64,000 nucleotides of DNA from Xylaria sp. FL1777 (Eukaryota; Ascomycota; Sordariomycetes; Xylariales; Xylariaceae), in contig MU400594.1 of the NCBI GenBank assembly GCA_022578965.1, positions 124,001 to 188,000 of the forward strand, written 5' to 3'. Shown piece after piece: positions 1-12,388 of the stretch (the stretch's first letter is position 1; every line of letters begins with the position of its first letter). The position numbers and the translations under genes were made by a program. The notes under the pieces are model-generated. The model did no database searches, was not told the DNA's origin, and saw only the letters and a program-made list of their open reading frames with translations.

Positions 1-596
1 GTACGTGTATCTTGCCTAGTGCTCGATTAGTGTGGCCTCAGAAAGTCACAGTTCTTGGCGAATAGGTCTATATCCCCAATCTTGCCCCATTCGTGGGGTT
101 TCGGAGATCCAAACATGGCCCACCATCCCCTAAAGGGCTACCAAAGCGGGAGAACGACGTCAGAGCCATCACCGCCGCCGTCTGCCAACTCTACCGAAAG
201 GGGCCAAGTTTATTTAACCCTTGACAACTCACGTGAAACTTATCTCGGTCAGGAGGCTTCGAGAGGCCTGGTTGACATAGCCAGAGATTCTATAGCCATT
301 TGAGAAGCGCCCTATCTGGACCATTTGCGTATTTCGACACCTAGTACTTACTGGCTTCTATGCTGCTCATTAGTAGTACATTGCTCCCAAGCGCTTAGAT
401 TTAGCAGAGGGGTCTCCTAGAGTCTAGTACAAAGAAAACATACAAGGCTATATTAGAGCCCACTACTTAAGGCGTGTCCTTTGTAGTGAAACACTTACTT
501 CTCAATATAGGATTTCATCTCTATCAAGACGATAAATTCCCCCTCCATCTTCTATTCATCACGGATTAGCTTGCCCAGTTACGTACCCATCTCGCT
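1..596. other. Upstream region, no gene seen
   Basis: No open frame with gene-like composition is visible. The stretch just before the P450 start at 597 is pyrimidine-rich (about 535-595) and is probably promoter and 5' leader of that gene. Confidence 0.4.
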
Positions 597-2389
597 ATGG
601 GTGCAGCAGCTCAGATCTTCAGCATCCCGAGTCTCACTCTCGCAGCAACAGTTGAGTCCTTGGTGGTTATCAAGTTCTATGCGGAACCCTTTTCCAGGTT
701 TTTCAACTTGAACGCCCATCTGGAAATAGTAGCCGTGATCTTTCTCGTGAACTATGCGTTCGCTGCACTATTCTGGGGTTTTATTTACCCAAAGCTCCTC
801 AGTCCGTTAAGGCACCTTGCCGGCCCAAGAGTGAGTAGACAGCTATGCGTACACGCTACCACGGAATACGGATTAAATGCTCACTGAGTCCACCTAGAAC
901 CTTGTCAGTATCGCCCATCGAACTCTGATCGTGAGTGACAGACCATCAGGGGATCTCTTTCTCGACCTCGTCAAGAAATATCCAGACCAAGAGATTCTCA
1001 GTCTGACCGCCTTTGATCACCAAGTAGTGGTTACAAAACCACGGATGCTGGCTGATTTGCTCGTCCATAAACCATACGACTTTATCAAACCCCCCAAAAT
1101 CAGTGGACTTTTGCGTCATGTTCTCGGCGACGGACTTATCATGGTTGAGGGCGACCAGCATAAATTCCTGCGCAAGAACACGATGCCGGCCTTCGCCTTC
1201 CGCCATATCAAAGACTTATACCCCATGATGTGGAAGAAGTCAGCTCTTATGTGTGACGTGCTAGAAGAAGCTCTTGAGACTGGAGATGGAAAAGACACAA
1301 AAATCGTCGACTTGTCAAATTGGACTAGCAGGGTTACTCTTGACATCATCGGGGTGGCGGGCATGGGTCGGGAGTTCAACATGCTAAAGAAAGCCGAAGA
1401 TCCGCTTCTAGGCATCTACGAGCAGCTGCTTGAGCCCGCGCCCGAGAAGCTTGTGTTCGCCATGTCCTCTATCCTGTTTGGTCTGCCTTTCATAAGGCTA
1501 CTCCCGTGGAAGATGTATGGCTTGTTCCAATACCTGACAACCACTCTTAGTAACTTTTGCATGCCCATGTTACAAGAGAAGAAGAACGCAATCATGAATT
1601 CGAAAGACGACCACTTCGACATCCTATCCCTCCTTATTAAATCGGGCAACTTTACTGATCCTCAACTCAGAGATCAGCTATTGACCTTTTTAGCTGCAGG
1701 GTATGCTGCCCCTATAGCAGAGACAGCTGTCCATCTATACACTAACATCTCATTATGCTAACTATATTTATTTTAATAGGCACGAGACGACTTCGTCTGC
1801 TCTTAGCTGGGCATGTTACTTGCTTTCCAAGCATCCCGAATTCCAGGATAAGCTTCGAGAAGAGATTCGTCAGGCACTACCCGATGACACGGAGATCGAC
1901 CAGTCCACTGATCTAGCCGGTGTTCTCGAGCCACTGCCATATCTCAACGGCATCATGAACGAGACCCTACGATTATACCCGACGGTGCCCTTGACGATGC
2001 GCCAGGCTATCCGAGACTCAAGTCTAGCTGGCCAGGTTATTCCCAAGGGCGTGACCGTTGTTCTCTCCATGTGGCAGATGAACCGCTCCCCAGACCTCTG
2101 GGGCCCCGCGGCGGGCGAATTCAGACCTGAGCGGTGGATCACCTCCGGCAAGCCGAACTCGAACGGCGGCGCTAACAGTAACTACGAGTTTCTAACTTTC
2201 CTACATGGGCCGCGGAGCTGTATTGGACAGGGGTTTGCGAAGGCAGAAATGCGCTGTCTTCTCGCTTCCATGATCCGTACCTTCTCCTGGGAGTTGGCCA
2301 TGGACGATAGGAAGATTTTACCTAGAGGCGCTATTACCATCAAGCCGGCGAATGGCTTGCTACTTAAGCTTAACCCGCTACGTACTTGA
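597..2389 (+). CDS. Cytochrome P450 monooxygenase
   Basis: Three exons fit in phase: 597-830, 898-1700 and 1780-2389, giving 548 aa, a normal length for a fungal microsomal P450. Intron 2 has a clear GCTAAC branch site. A hydrophobic segment at about residues 44-64 should anchor the enzyme in the ER membrane. The I-helix motif AGHETTSSALSW spans the exon 2/3 junction, the K-helix ExxR is E407-T-L-R410, a FRPERW motif follows, and the haem loop FLHGPRSCIGQGFAKAE places the thiolate ligand at Cys493. All landmarks are intact, so the enzyme should be a working haem-thiolate oxygenase using NADPH-P450 reductase. The substrate cannot be read from sequence. A SAM methyltransferase lies 1.8 kb downstream on the same strand, so a small secondary-metabolism pair is possible but unproven. 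The 5' exon is the least certain part. Confidence 0.92.
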
Positions 2390-4199
2390 AGACATGGTAA
2401 ATCCAGATAGCTTTGGAGGCTAGAGTATGGTTTATTTATATCTTAATGAAGTCTGTATGTCCATTGACTATTTCCCTTAATTCGGGACAGCTTGTGATGA
2501 TGGGATAAGAGTGTCAGCGATTCCTGAGATACCCTGTCACGGGGTCGGTCGGTAGGATAAACCTCCTCTTTAATCCCTTCTTCTCTTACTGTTGTGTACT
2601 TGAAGTCTTATTGTTCGTGATGCTACAAGGGCTACTGGTATTAGGGCTAGAAATTGAGATATTAACTCTATTCAGAATACAATTACTAATCTATTTCATA
2701 ATCATAATGCTTATAGCCATATTGCAGGCTATTCATCTGCCGGTCCTACCACGCGGGCTGGGAACCCTTTATGGTTGTTTGATAACGTTGGTATCCCTGC
2801 CTAGGTGTCGTGGTTGAATGCTACGGAAAGATTTATCCATGCGAGTATCGCGCTTCGGCATCTCAAAATAAAGCCCTCGGCGTGAACCGCCGTAAAAACT
2901 AGTATAATATACAACCTAGCGATCTATTTTATACCATATGACCTAAAGATATGGTTTAAAGCCCCGGTAGCTCGGTTGAAGGTCGCTTTGTAGTACATAA
3001 CAATTATTTCTAGTTTCTCACTAGAAATAAATATTCCTCAGCGGGCCTACAGTATAGGTATTTTTGAGATGCATATGTCTTATGATGCTCAAGCGCGTCT
3101 GGTTTCTGGTAAGCCGATTGAATGAACTCGAGCAGCGCATGCTACTATCGTGGGGCAATCGCTTATCCGTATCATGCCGCTCGGAAACGTCTAGACTTTT
3201 CAATTCTCAAATACATCGGTATACGAGAAAGAGATATGAAGAGCAGTCGATAGTGGTGGACAAATAGGAGACTTAACCCCACTCACAAGATCAACACCCC
3301 GCATGCTGTCATCGTTACAGTCTGGATTCAATTGCCGAATTAAGTCTGCCGAAGAACGGCCTTCCAGATTCTAAACTAATTCCCAAGTCTTTCCCCACAT
3401 AACTACGTGTCATAATTAAGTTGCATAGCCTATTATATCTATTCCACACCAATAGTAGAATAGCGGTAGCACACTGGGCAGCTGAAACTAAGTTAACCGC
3501 CGACTCCGTATTTCAGCTCTCGGCTCGATCGTGCCTAGTGAAACTTTCGATCCCCGGTGTAATTAATGGATGTAGATGTGAAAAAACCCAATCACGACCA
3601 TATGTGACACAGAACGATATGTTCAGCTATCTAACCATGACGTTAAAGGCATTATTGATAAATGCTCCGCCCTAGTTGCCACGTCTATTGCATTCTTCAT
3701 ACCATACATGGCTAGTAGTAATACATGCATTGCTTGCTTTATTGCCACGCATACATTCAGCACAACGCGGTCGTCAAATAGTGCCATGTGCAGTATACGC
3801 CATGAAACTAGTCTCGGTCTCCGGTATTACGGAAAGGCTCGATATTCAGTTATCCCGCCATTCTACGAACTAGACATATAGATGCCCCGATAACTCGTTG
3901 CAAATATAGACTTAATGCTCCGTTTTATTTCCAGAAGCCGTCTAGGAGGTCGAAGGACCTTTGGCTCTTAGAAGACTATTGGTAATTCGAGTATGTTCTC
4001 CAAGCCCTAGTCTCAATCCTTGTTCTACGGGGTATTGAAATGGGCCTTGGCATATAAAAACTCGGCGGAAGGTATTAATATCAATAACATCCGCTGTCTA
4101 TTAATCAACAACTTTGCACATCGTATATTCATTCCTATACCACTTTCTCGCGACGTATAGCTTGTTAGGACCTGGACACGGACATCTAATGTAGTCAAG
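2390..4199. other. Intergenic, AT-rich, no gene seen
   Basis: About 1.8 kb between the P450 and the methyltransferase. Short frames exist but none has a start, splice sites and composition that support a gene. Patches of A/T enrichment (2880-3060, 4060-4110) suggest decayed sequence. Confidence 0.4.
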
Positions 4200-5468
4200 A
4201 TGCCTAATGTAGAAACCGAGTCCGTCTACTTTCTCAATGCCGGTGTCGCGCAATCTGAGCACGATCGGCTGAACAGGCAGCATCACCTATTCGATGATAT
4301 GATGCAAAATGATTTGCTTCCTCCAGATGTCGCATCCTCACTCTCCAAATCACCAACACCGCCTAAGATTCTAGAAATCGCCACCGGAACGGCGATATGG
4401 CTGTCGGAGGTCGGTAAGACGTTATCTCCTGATGCAGAACTCGTTGGTCTGGACTACGACACCACGAAGTTCCAGTCTTCACTGGCCCCTAACATTACAC
4501 TGCGACAAGCCAATATGTACGAACCATTCCCTAGCGACCTTCTCGGGAAATTTGACGTCGTCAACGTGCGGTTGATTATCTTTGCCTTGAAGGAAGGACA
4601 GGGAACAGACTTAGTGAAGAATCTGATGACCCTCCTTAAACCCGGGGGCTACATAGTGTGGGCTGAGACCGGTCCGGGTACGTATCTGGATTTTCATACT
4701 CTATCTCATGGGTTCTTTCCTCGAAGAAATTATTTTAGTGCTCGGCTAACGGTTTCGTAGTGAGTTACCCCATAAACCTGGTGGGAAAGCCTTCTCCCCA
4801 GTATCCTCCAACAATGACAGCTTCGTCCTAGATATCGTTCTTACATATTACAGCTCTTGACATCTACTGAACCACCTAGTCTTGCATGGTTCAAGTTCCA
4901 GCAAGTAAACTGGCGGTTTGCAAAGAAAGTCGGAAGAGACTTGAAGTATGTTATCATAATTCTTGCAATTTTTTTTTAAAAAAGAAGAAAGAAAGAAGAA
5001 AGAAAGAAGAAAGAAAGAAGAAAGAAAGAAGAAAGAAAGAAGAAAGAAAGAAGAAAGAAAGAAGAAAGAAAGAAGAAAGAAAAAAGAAAGAAAGAAGAAA
5101 GAAAGAAGAAGAAGAAGAAATAACAACCTCGTAGTAAACATGATACTAATCTATAGAGTAGTCTACCTATTGGCATGATACACTACCTGAAGGAGGCCGG
5201 GTGTGTTGAGTGTGACGACAAGGCATACCCCGGAAACTCGCAACTATACACACGCAATAAAGATGACTGGATCGCGCGAACAAATTTCCACGTCAAGGCG
5301 CTTGCTGATCAATCACTTCGAGGAATAATAAGTCTAGGTGGTGTTGAGGGTATGACGACACAAGAGGAAGCAGATGAGCTTCTCACATCTTTCGACAAGG
5401 AGTTTGTGGATCGTAAAATCAATTATTTGTTCGTTAGAGCTTGGGGGAGGAAGCCTCAGGCGCTTTGA
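4200..5468 (+). CDS. SAM-dependent methyltransferase (class I), intron 1 unresolved
   Basis: The N-terminal exon 4200-4677 contains methyltransferase motif I (ILEIATGTA), the acidic loop VGLDYD, FDVVNVR and LLKPGGYIVWAETGP. A middle exon 4854-4945 (LAWFKFQQVNWRFAKKVGRD) and a last exon 5162-5468 (GGVEGMTTQEEAD, ending FVRAWGRKPQAL) finish a protein of the fungal Rossmann-fold family often found in secondary metabolism. The last intron, 4946-5161, is in phase and is largely filled by a purine minisatellite. The first intron is a problem: the strong donor GTACGT at 4678 leaves one base, while the middle exon needs phase 0 at acceptor 4853. A 20-base micro-exon at 4761-4780 would repair the phase; otherwise the gene carries a one-base frameshift. 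Target substrate unknown. The next gene upstream on the same strand is the P450. Confidence 0.8.
4974..5120 (+). repeat. 11-bp purine minisatellite inside an intron
   Basis: Tandem array with the unit GAAGAAAGAAA, about 12-13 units with one irregular spot near 5080, followed by a short GAA run. It fills about two thirds of the last intron (4946-5161) of the methyltransferase. The coding strand is almost pure purine, so the long frames across it on both strands are artefacts of the repeat. Confidence 0.9.
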
Positions 5469-7230
5469 AATAAGTATCCGTATATAGTAACCAAGCTCAT
5501 GCTTAATACATGAAGTTGAATCGCGCTCGCTTCCGTTCACTACACATCCTAGCGACGTAGCAATGGCGAATCTGCTGATTAAGGTGGTTGACAAGACGTC
5601 GCTGTGCCATCGATAAATAGAAACTCTATGAATGTGGCGGTGTTTTATGTGATTTATGGAAATGTATGTAGCTTAGACATTCAAAAGCATGATTCTATTT
5701 GACTACTATATACTATATGCAAGAGCAACTCCTCACGTGAACATGTCGTAAAATTTGAGAATCGTAATAATAGACTTGATGTAATATCTGGTCAAACGCG
5801 GGTTCCTCAACAACAGAGTACTGGCTCCTGATTCCCTCGTATGGGTAGCCATGGCGGAGCTTCTCCCCAGTCCATACTGTATAGGTAACCACAGTGGGCA
5901 TATTTTTAGGTGGCATCTCCTGCAACAATAATTACCTAAGTACCTAGCCGGAGCTAACTACGGAGATACTTACACTGTACTTTCGATCATAACCTGTGAC
6001 ACGCTGATAGGTTCACGCTGTCCATCACGCAGCCGCCGAGCATGTTTTGCCGGCGCTAGAAATGTTAGAGACAACAGGGGAGGATGATGATAAGCTCTAA
6101 ATCATATACTATTCAGCCTGCCGGCTACCCGTTGGCGACCTAACAGTGCCGATAGGTTAATGTCGGGAGATATGGTCACATCTACCCCATGGGAGTGGCT
6201 ATAGTGGACTTGGTGTATATATTTGGACCGTTCCCTAAATATTCGGGAGCGCTAAGGAATCAATTTAGACTCTTCCTACTTACCTACTACCTGACTGCTG
6301 ACAGCCCGATCTAGTCATTCCGGGACAAAGCCCCTTGACAATTGGATTCACCTCTCGCGAACTTCTCACATATATAACTGTTTGATCTCTGTTTCGGCTT
6401 TCCAAGTTTCTTGCCCTTCCATACACACCTTGCCCAGTTATAAAAGCATCAAAGCATCAGCATCACCATTTAAAGCATAGGCTTTGATCAATGTGGTTAC
6501 ATAATGTCCTCACGAGGCATCCTCGACTAACTGGCCGCAGTAATCGACTAACTAGAGTATCTTGAGCAGGCTGTCAACCAACGAAAACACAAGTTCCAAC
6601 GGGGTTCCAGGGGGGTTTGATTGCGGCCTTACTCCAATCCGTAAATAATGGGTTAAGTACTTGAGCTAACCCTTGAGACCTTAGAAGAGACTCATTACCA
6701 TACGCCGATCATTGCCATCCTCACAACCTTAACTAAAGCTCATCCTAGTCTCATATCTATCATCGTCGTAGTTAATTCCGCATCTCTCGACGTATCCACC
6801 GCGACATTGGCTAGTGTCGGGGACACATTTTACTATTTGGAATTCTGTGCCCCTTTTACACTACACTAAGCAGTATGGTGGCGTATTTAAGGCGCAGCTA
6901 ACCTCGACCAACACATGCGTACCTATGGAAACTCTCCGGTTGGGTTCCGACAAGCTGGTAACCAATCCCATTTCAGCAGGCATGGTTGTCTCGAACATTA
7001 TCTGCCAAAAATATAACTACCATGTGTTGTTGGTTTCATTCAATGCAACGCCGTAATATTGCGTTTCAGTAACCAATCATGGGTAACCCCCTGCTGTCTG
7101 GTAAAAGACAGAGCCCTGGTAAAATCTCTAGAAATTCAGAGTTTAAAGTCACGCCGTGCATTTTATTAATCTGAAAAGGTTGCCGGGACCACGTGTAGGT
7201 GACGTACTACTACTACAGTTTGCAAGCGAA
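5469..7230. other. Intergenic, no gene seen
   Basis: About 1.76 kb. The only longer frame (6814-7056, 80 aa) has no recognizable motif and no supporting context. The part just before 7231 is probably the promoter of the membrane protein downstream. Confidence 0.4.
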
Positions 7231-8163
7231 ATGTCACAACTCCCATACTCCGATCTTGAAGTTGTTGTCAATAAGGCCCCAGAAGTCGGACCCGAAGTCC
7301 CCCCCAAGGTCGTTTATGAGAGTGCTCCTGAAGTCGTTCCTGGGAGTGCTTTCAAATCATATTATGGGGCCCCCGAAGTCGTCCCCGGAGATGCTCCCCA
7401 GGTTGTTCCCGGGAGTGCTCTCGAGGTTGTTCCCTATCATAAGGAAGACAACAACAACAGTCCAACAGTGACCTCAGAGAAATCACGGTTCACTTGTGGA
7501 CTCAGCTCCAAGTCTTACTGGCTCATTTTCAGATTCGGTGTGCTTGTCGTGGTAATAGCTATTGCCGGTGGAATAACTGGGGGCGTAGTGGGCTCGAGAA
7601 ACAAGTCTTCGATGCAAAGTACTGATACCGGCGGATCTTCCACATCGGCGACTATAGATCCAGAATATTCATCATACTTCGACTCCTTTTTATCTTCTAC
7701 CCCCACCACCTCGACCCCGACGACGGCAGTAACCCCGACGGCAGTAACATCAACTGTTGTCCTCTCAACGACCACCCTCCTACGCGACTGCCCCTCCTCG
7801 AACGGGACGCTATACGACGTGGCCGACGGCTCTAGTGAGCCACTTACGTTCCGCAAGTTTTGCACGGCGGGATTACGTCACGTCCTCAACGGTGACGACT
7901 TACTCAATCAGCCAACGAAAAGCTTGAACGACTGTATCAATGCATGTGCCGACTACAACAACGCGAACAAGACCGCCATCGCAGCCGGCAACAACCAAAC
8001 CTGCAACGCCGTATGTTGGAGGAATACGGATCAACTGAACAATCCCGACCAGATCCCAGGGCAGTGTTTTGGATACACGACACTGAATTCGTCGACGGGG
8101 TTTGCCGTCACTGACGAAGTGCTTTGCGACTCGGCGGCTTGGATCAACCAGAGGGATCTGTAG
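7231..8163 (+). CDS. Single-pass membrane protein with APEVVP repeats
   Basis: Intronless frame of 310 aa. I chose the ATG at 7231 (MSQLPYSDLEVV) rather than the in-frame ATG at 7156, because the repeat-bearing N-terminus starts there. Residues about 10-70 carry imperfect repeats around APEVVPGSA. A hydrophobic segment at about 102-122 (VLVVVIAIAGGITGGVVGS) is a type I/II transmembrane helix, followed by a Ser/Thr/Pro-rich stretch (about 125-185) typical of O-glycosylated cell-surface stalks. A C-terminal region of about 125 aa has at least seven cysteines and several N-glycosylation sequons. This architecture (short repeat-rich cytosolic tail, helix, ST-rich stalk, Cys-rich outer domain) is common in ascomycete proteins of unknown function, in some ways like WSC-type wall sensors, but no WSC motif is recognizable. 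Confidence 0.8.
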   Translation: MSQLPYSDLEVVVNKAPEVGPEVPPKVVYESAPEVVPGSAFKSYYGAPEVVPGDAPQVVPGSALEVVPYHKEDNNNSPTVTSEKSRFTCGLSSKSYWLIFRFGVLVVVIAIAGGITGGVVGSRNKSSMQSTDTGGSSTSATIDPEYSSYFDSFLSSTPTTSTPTTAVTPTAVTSTVVLSTTTLLRDCPSSNGTLYDVADGSSEPLTFRKFCTAGLRHVLNGDDLLNQPTKSLNDCINACADYNNANKTAIAAGNNQTCNAVCWRNTDQLNNPDQIPGQCFGYTTLNSSTGFAVTDEVLCDSAAWINQRDL

Positions 8164-9277
8164 GAGAGGGTCAAATTTGTGATACCCAGACCTGACCTAC
8201 GTGGATCGGGTGGAAGATAAAATTTAGACTAATTCACACAAAGTCACTATTGCGCTATACAGTAAATTAACGCCATACTATATTTCTCAGTAACTACCGC
8301 GTCTGAATCGCGCGTATCACCGCTTTCTCGCTCTGCCGCCTACAGCAATGCGACTTTTGGTCCCGCTGCTTGAATTGAACCGGTAGACTCACTCGCGATA
8401 CTATCGTGGTTGTTTGTAGTCTATCGGGGCCAGTAACTATTCTTTTTTACCTTAGATCATTCTGTTGTCGCCATAGATACAGTACAGCTGCAGTGATGAA
8501 GGCACAACTCCTTAATTAAAGTAAAAGTTGAAATGAAGCTTGTGTTCGGTTTTTATAATCATCTCTGTATTTTTTTTAAAGGAAAACTAAGTATCATGAT
8601 AACGTTTAAAAAATGGTAAAAAATAACATTAAAAATTGCAGCGTTTAACCCCACGCTACGCTACGTGTCTATGCGATCACTATTAAGACTCACGTCCTAT
8701 CAGATACCCTGCCCATACTAATGAATACTACACACACTTTTCAATATCGACTTATAATGTAGCCAAAGAGAGACCTCCCATTCAACGCCAGATATATCCT
8801 TCACCATTTCCAGCTCTGCACATCTCGTCACCAGGGACCCGGTAATCAGCTGGACACAACATCCGACTCTCAATAATCCGTATCACTCCCGGTGCCCAGG
8901 AAGAAACGGACCGATATAGTCGTTAAGAGCTCCTTTATAAGGCGAACATAAAGCGGCATCCTTGCTTTCTTGGCCTAATATGTAGTTGCTTGGTCCTATG
9001 ATGGGGGTGCGATCGGCACGATGCCCGCTTCCCCGCAATGCGATGGGTTGCATTCTTCGATACACGATGCCTGCATGCAAATGCCGGGCGACCTATCGAT
9101 GACGATGAACTCGAGCATTGGATAGCTACCTCGACTGCCGGGGCGCCCTGAACTGGTACCGGCATATGCTATAAATTGAGTCGTTTGGGATGCGGACTTT
9201 GTAGGGGATCGAGGTTGATTAGGTATCTTCATGTCACAAGCGTCCTTCTCACTGCCGAAAGAAGGGCATGAATTAAA
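8164..9277. other. Intergenic, no gene seen
   Basis: About 1.1 kb between two plus-strand genes. A/T-rich patch at 8500-8650. Probably 3' end of the membrane-protein gene and promoter of the alpha-glucosidase. Confidence 0.4.
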
Positions 9278-11874
9278 ATGAAGATCCTTCAACTCTTAGC
9301 GCTGGCTTCGACTTCCGTAGTTCTAGCTGCTTCAATTGATGACTGTCCCGGGTATACGGCGTCTAATGTAGTCGAGAGCGACGGCAAGCTTACCGCGGAC
9401 TTGAGTCTTGCGGGCACTGCATGCAATATCTATGGCACCGATCTGACTGACCTCAAACTACTCGTTGAGTACCAAACAGGTCTGGATTCGAAGCCTGTGC
9501 ATATGAGAACATGTCTAACTAGTCTATAGATTCCCGACTACACGTCAAGATCTATGATGCCGGCCTGCAGGTATATCAGATCCAGGAGTCCGTGTTACCA
9601 AGGCCCCCTATTCAGGGGGTCCTCGCATCGGACGCCGCAATTCAGTTCAAGTTGACAGAGAACCCCTTCTCGTTTTCCATCTCGCGTGCCAACTCCGACG
9701 AGATCCTATTCGACACCAATGGCACTAACTTAATCTTTGAGTCTCAATATGTCTACTTACGAACTTCGCTGCCCAAGGATCCGAACCTGTACGGACTCGG
9801 AGAGCATTCGGATTCTTTCCGATTATCGACGGACAACTATAAGCGCACGTTGTGGAACGCTGAATCACCTTTCATCCCGCGAAATAGTAATCTTTACGGA
9901 AGCCATCCGAACTACTTAGAGCATCGTGGCGAATCAGGAAGCCATGGCGTCGCTCTGCTAAACGCCAATGGCATGGACATCAACATCAACAAGACCGATT
10001 CAGGTGACCAGTATCTGGAGTACAACATTCTCGGTGGGGTGTTAGACTTCTACTTTCTTGCAGGTCCTAGTCCCACAGATGTTAGCAAGCAATATGCCGA
10101 AGTCGTAGGTCTCCCAGCAATGATGGCGTACTGGACCTTTGGGTTTCAACAGTGCAAATACGGATGGCCGGATGTTGAGTTCGAAGCAGAAGTGGTCGCG
10201 AATTATTCTGCTGCAAATATCCCGCTGGAGGTACTATGGGCTGATATAGACTATATGGATAGCCGTCAGATCTTTACTTTGGACCCTCAAAAGTACCCTC
10301 TTGACAAGATGAGAGAGCTTGTTGAGGAACTGCATCAGCGCGGACAAAAATACGTGATGATGCTAGACCCAGGAGTCCACAAACTAGATGGCTACGCTAC
10401 GTACTCGAGGGGCGTGACAGCCGGTGCGTTCATCAAAGCCGACGATGGGTCTCTGTATCGTGGTGAACAGTGGGCTGGAGAAGTTGTGTGGCCCGACTGG
10501 TTTGCGTCCAAAACACAGGACTGGTGGACGGACGAGATTCTTCGATTCTTTGACCCAGAGACTGGCCTCGACATCGACGGAGCCTGGAACGACATGAACG
10601 AGGTGTCTAATTTCTGCGCTGACGTCAACTGTGACCCGTCCGAGGACGCTTCCAGCAACAGTAACCAGGCTGCTACCTCTCGCAAGGCGCTGCGCACTCG
10701 ACAGGATCCAGCGGGGAGTATGAAAGGGCTTCCGGATCGAGAACTATTCAGCCCAGCGTATCGCATCAACAACCACCAGGGCGATCTGAGCGACTGGACT
10801 CTATACACAAATAACACGAACGCGGACGGAACTGTGCAGTATGACACTCACAATATGCACGGATTAATGATGATCACAGCGACACGCAACTCCTTACTCG
10901 CTCGCCGCCCAAACTCCCGCCCATTCGTGCTGACACGCTCGACGTTCGCAGGCGCAGGGACGAAGGCGGCGCACTGGTTCGGCGACAACGACAGCAACTG
11001 GGACGACTACAGGGTGACGATAAGCCAGATGCTCTCGTTCGCAGCCGTGCACGCAATGCCGATGGTGGGCTCGGACGTGTGCGGGTTCAACGGCGCCGCG
11101 CAGGAGCAGATGTGCGCGCGGTGGGCGCTGCTCGGGGCGTTCCAGCCGTTCTACCGCAACCACGCCGACATCTCGTCGCCGAACCAGGAGTTCTACCTCT
11201 GGGAATCCGTGGCGCAGGCCGCGCGGAAGGCCATCGATGCGCGGTACAGGCTGCTCGACTACATCTACACGGCCATGTACCGGGCGGCGTCCACTGGGGC
11301 TCCGATCGTGAACCCGCTGTTCTTCCTGTATCCGAACGATGCGGAGACGTTCGGCATCGACTTGCAATGGTTTTACGGCGACGCCTTGCTCGTCTCCCCT
11401 GTCACGGACGACGACGCTACCTCTGTGACGTTCTATCTTCCCGATGACATCTTCTATGATTTCTGGACCTTGCAGCCTATTCAGGGTACAGGTGCTACAG
11501 TCACGGCCGATGACGTCGCTTTTACAGATATTCCAGTCCATATCCGTGGAGGTACCGTCCTGCCGCTTCGCAGCGCCTCGGGAAATACCACAGACCTCGT
11601 GCGGCAAAATAACTTCACGCTCATCGTCGCACCGGGTAAAGACGGCAAGGCCAGTGGCTCCTTGTACCTGGACGATGGCGACAGCCCAGATGTGGGTAGT
11701 AAGTACTCTGATATCAGCTTCACGTGGGATGGCAAGACCTTGAAAGCTGAGGGTATCTTTGGTTACGGGACTGATGTGGTCGTCGAGAGTGTGAAAGTCC
11801 TTGGCGGCGAAGAACCTGTTACGAAGGAAGGAAATTGGAGTCTGAATGAAGCCTTTGAGGTTGCTGTGGGTTGA
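9278..11874 (+). CDS. Secreted alpha-glucosidase, GH31
   Basis: Two exons, 9278-9479 and 9530-11874, with a 50-bp intron; the join reads EYQTDSRLHVKIYDAG and restores the usual GH31 N-terminal domain. The protein is 848 aa with a signal peptide (MKILQLLALASTSVVLA). The catalytic barrel has the nucleophile region GAWNDMNEVSNF, placing the nucleophile at Asp422, the acid/base region HWFGDNDSNWDD (Asp553) and the second signature GSDVCGFNG. Length and order match extracellular fungal maltase/alpha-glucosidases (EC 3.2.1.20), which release glucose from the non-reducing ends of maltose, oligosaccharides and starch. Several NxT/S sites fit secretion. GC content rises sharply inside the barrel (10.9-11.3 kb), which creates long spurious frames on other strands. 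Exact substrate range (maltose, nigerose, xylosides) is not decidable here. Confidence 0.95.
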
Positions 11875-12388
11875 TAAAGGTAGCTCTAGATAGAAGTTCT
11901 AGAGTTACTCCGCCTGGTATCCTAGGTGGGGTTGTAGCGGTCAGTTAGCTCATGTGCAGAGAGCCCTCATATATCTCACTTTTACCTACACGAAAAGTCT
12001 ACTAAGTAGACTATTGTTCCAATTTGGAGTGACGTTGATGTTGTAGATTAAATAGAGTAATTGCATGTGATATGGTATTTATTATAAGAGGTGTTCCTGT
12101 ATACTGTCCCTCGTCCCTGCCTACACATTACGAATAGGTACCTGGATAGGTATTTACTGCCAGTGAGTAAAGTCATAATCCATATTAACGCGAGTTTTTG
12201 GTCAGAGTGTCTCCGTCTAGGGAAGGTATCGCATCATAACCAACGTCATCCTATAGTCAAAGTAAGCTTGACTACAGCTCTATCTACTAATGAACCTCGT
12301 GGCTAATTCGCAGCATGGAGACGATTGATATACCTCCATCGACAGAAAATCTATCCTCATTCTTTATCGTAGTGGTATTTCAGACATC
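11875..12388. other. Convergent intergenic region
   Basis: Space between the 3' ends of the alpha-glucosidase (+) and the WD40 gene (-). No gene seen. It should hold both polyadenylation regions; a short imperfect hairpin (AGCTCTAGATAGAAGTTCTAGAG) lies just after the alpha-glucosidase stop. Confidence 0.4.

Noticed and set aside
2611..2817. 68-aa hydrophobic frame as a membrane protein
   Set aside because: A/T-rich sequence gives Ile/Leu-rich translations by chance; no further support.
4848..5178. Lys/Glu-rich and Phe/Leu-rich frames on both strands
   Set aside because: Artefacts of the 11-bp purine array inside the methyltransferase intron.
10894..11607. 237-aa minus-strand frame inside the alpha-glucosidase
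   Set aside because: Antisense to the GH31 catalytic core, Arg/His-rich, caused by local high GC content.
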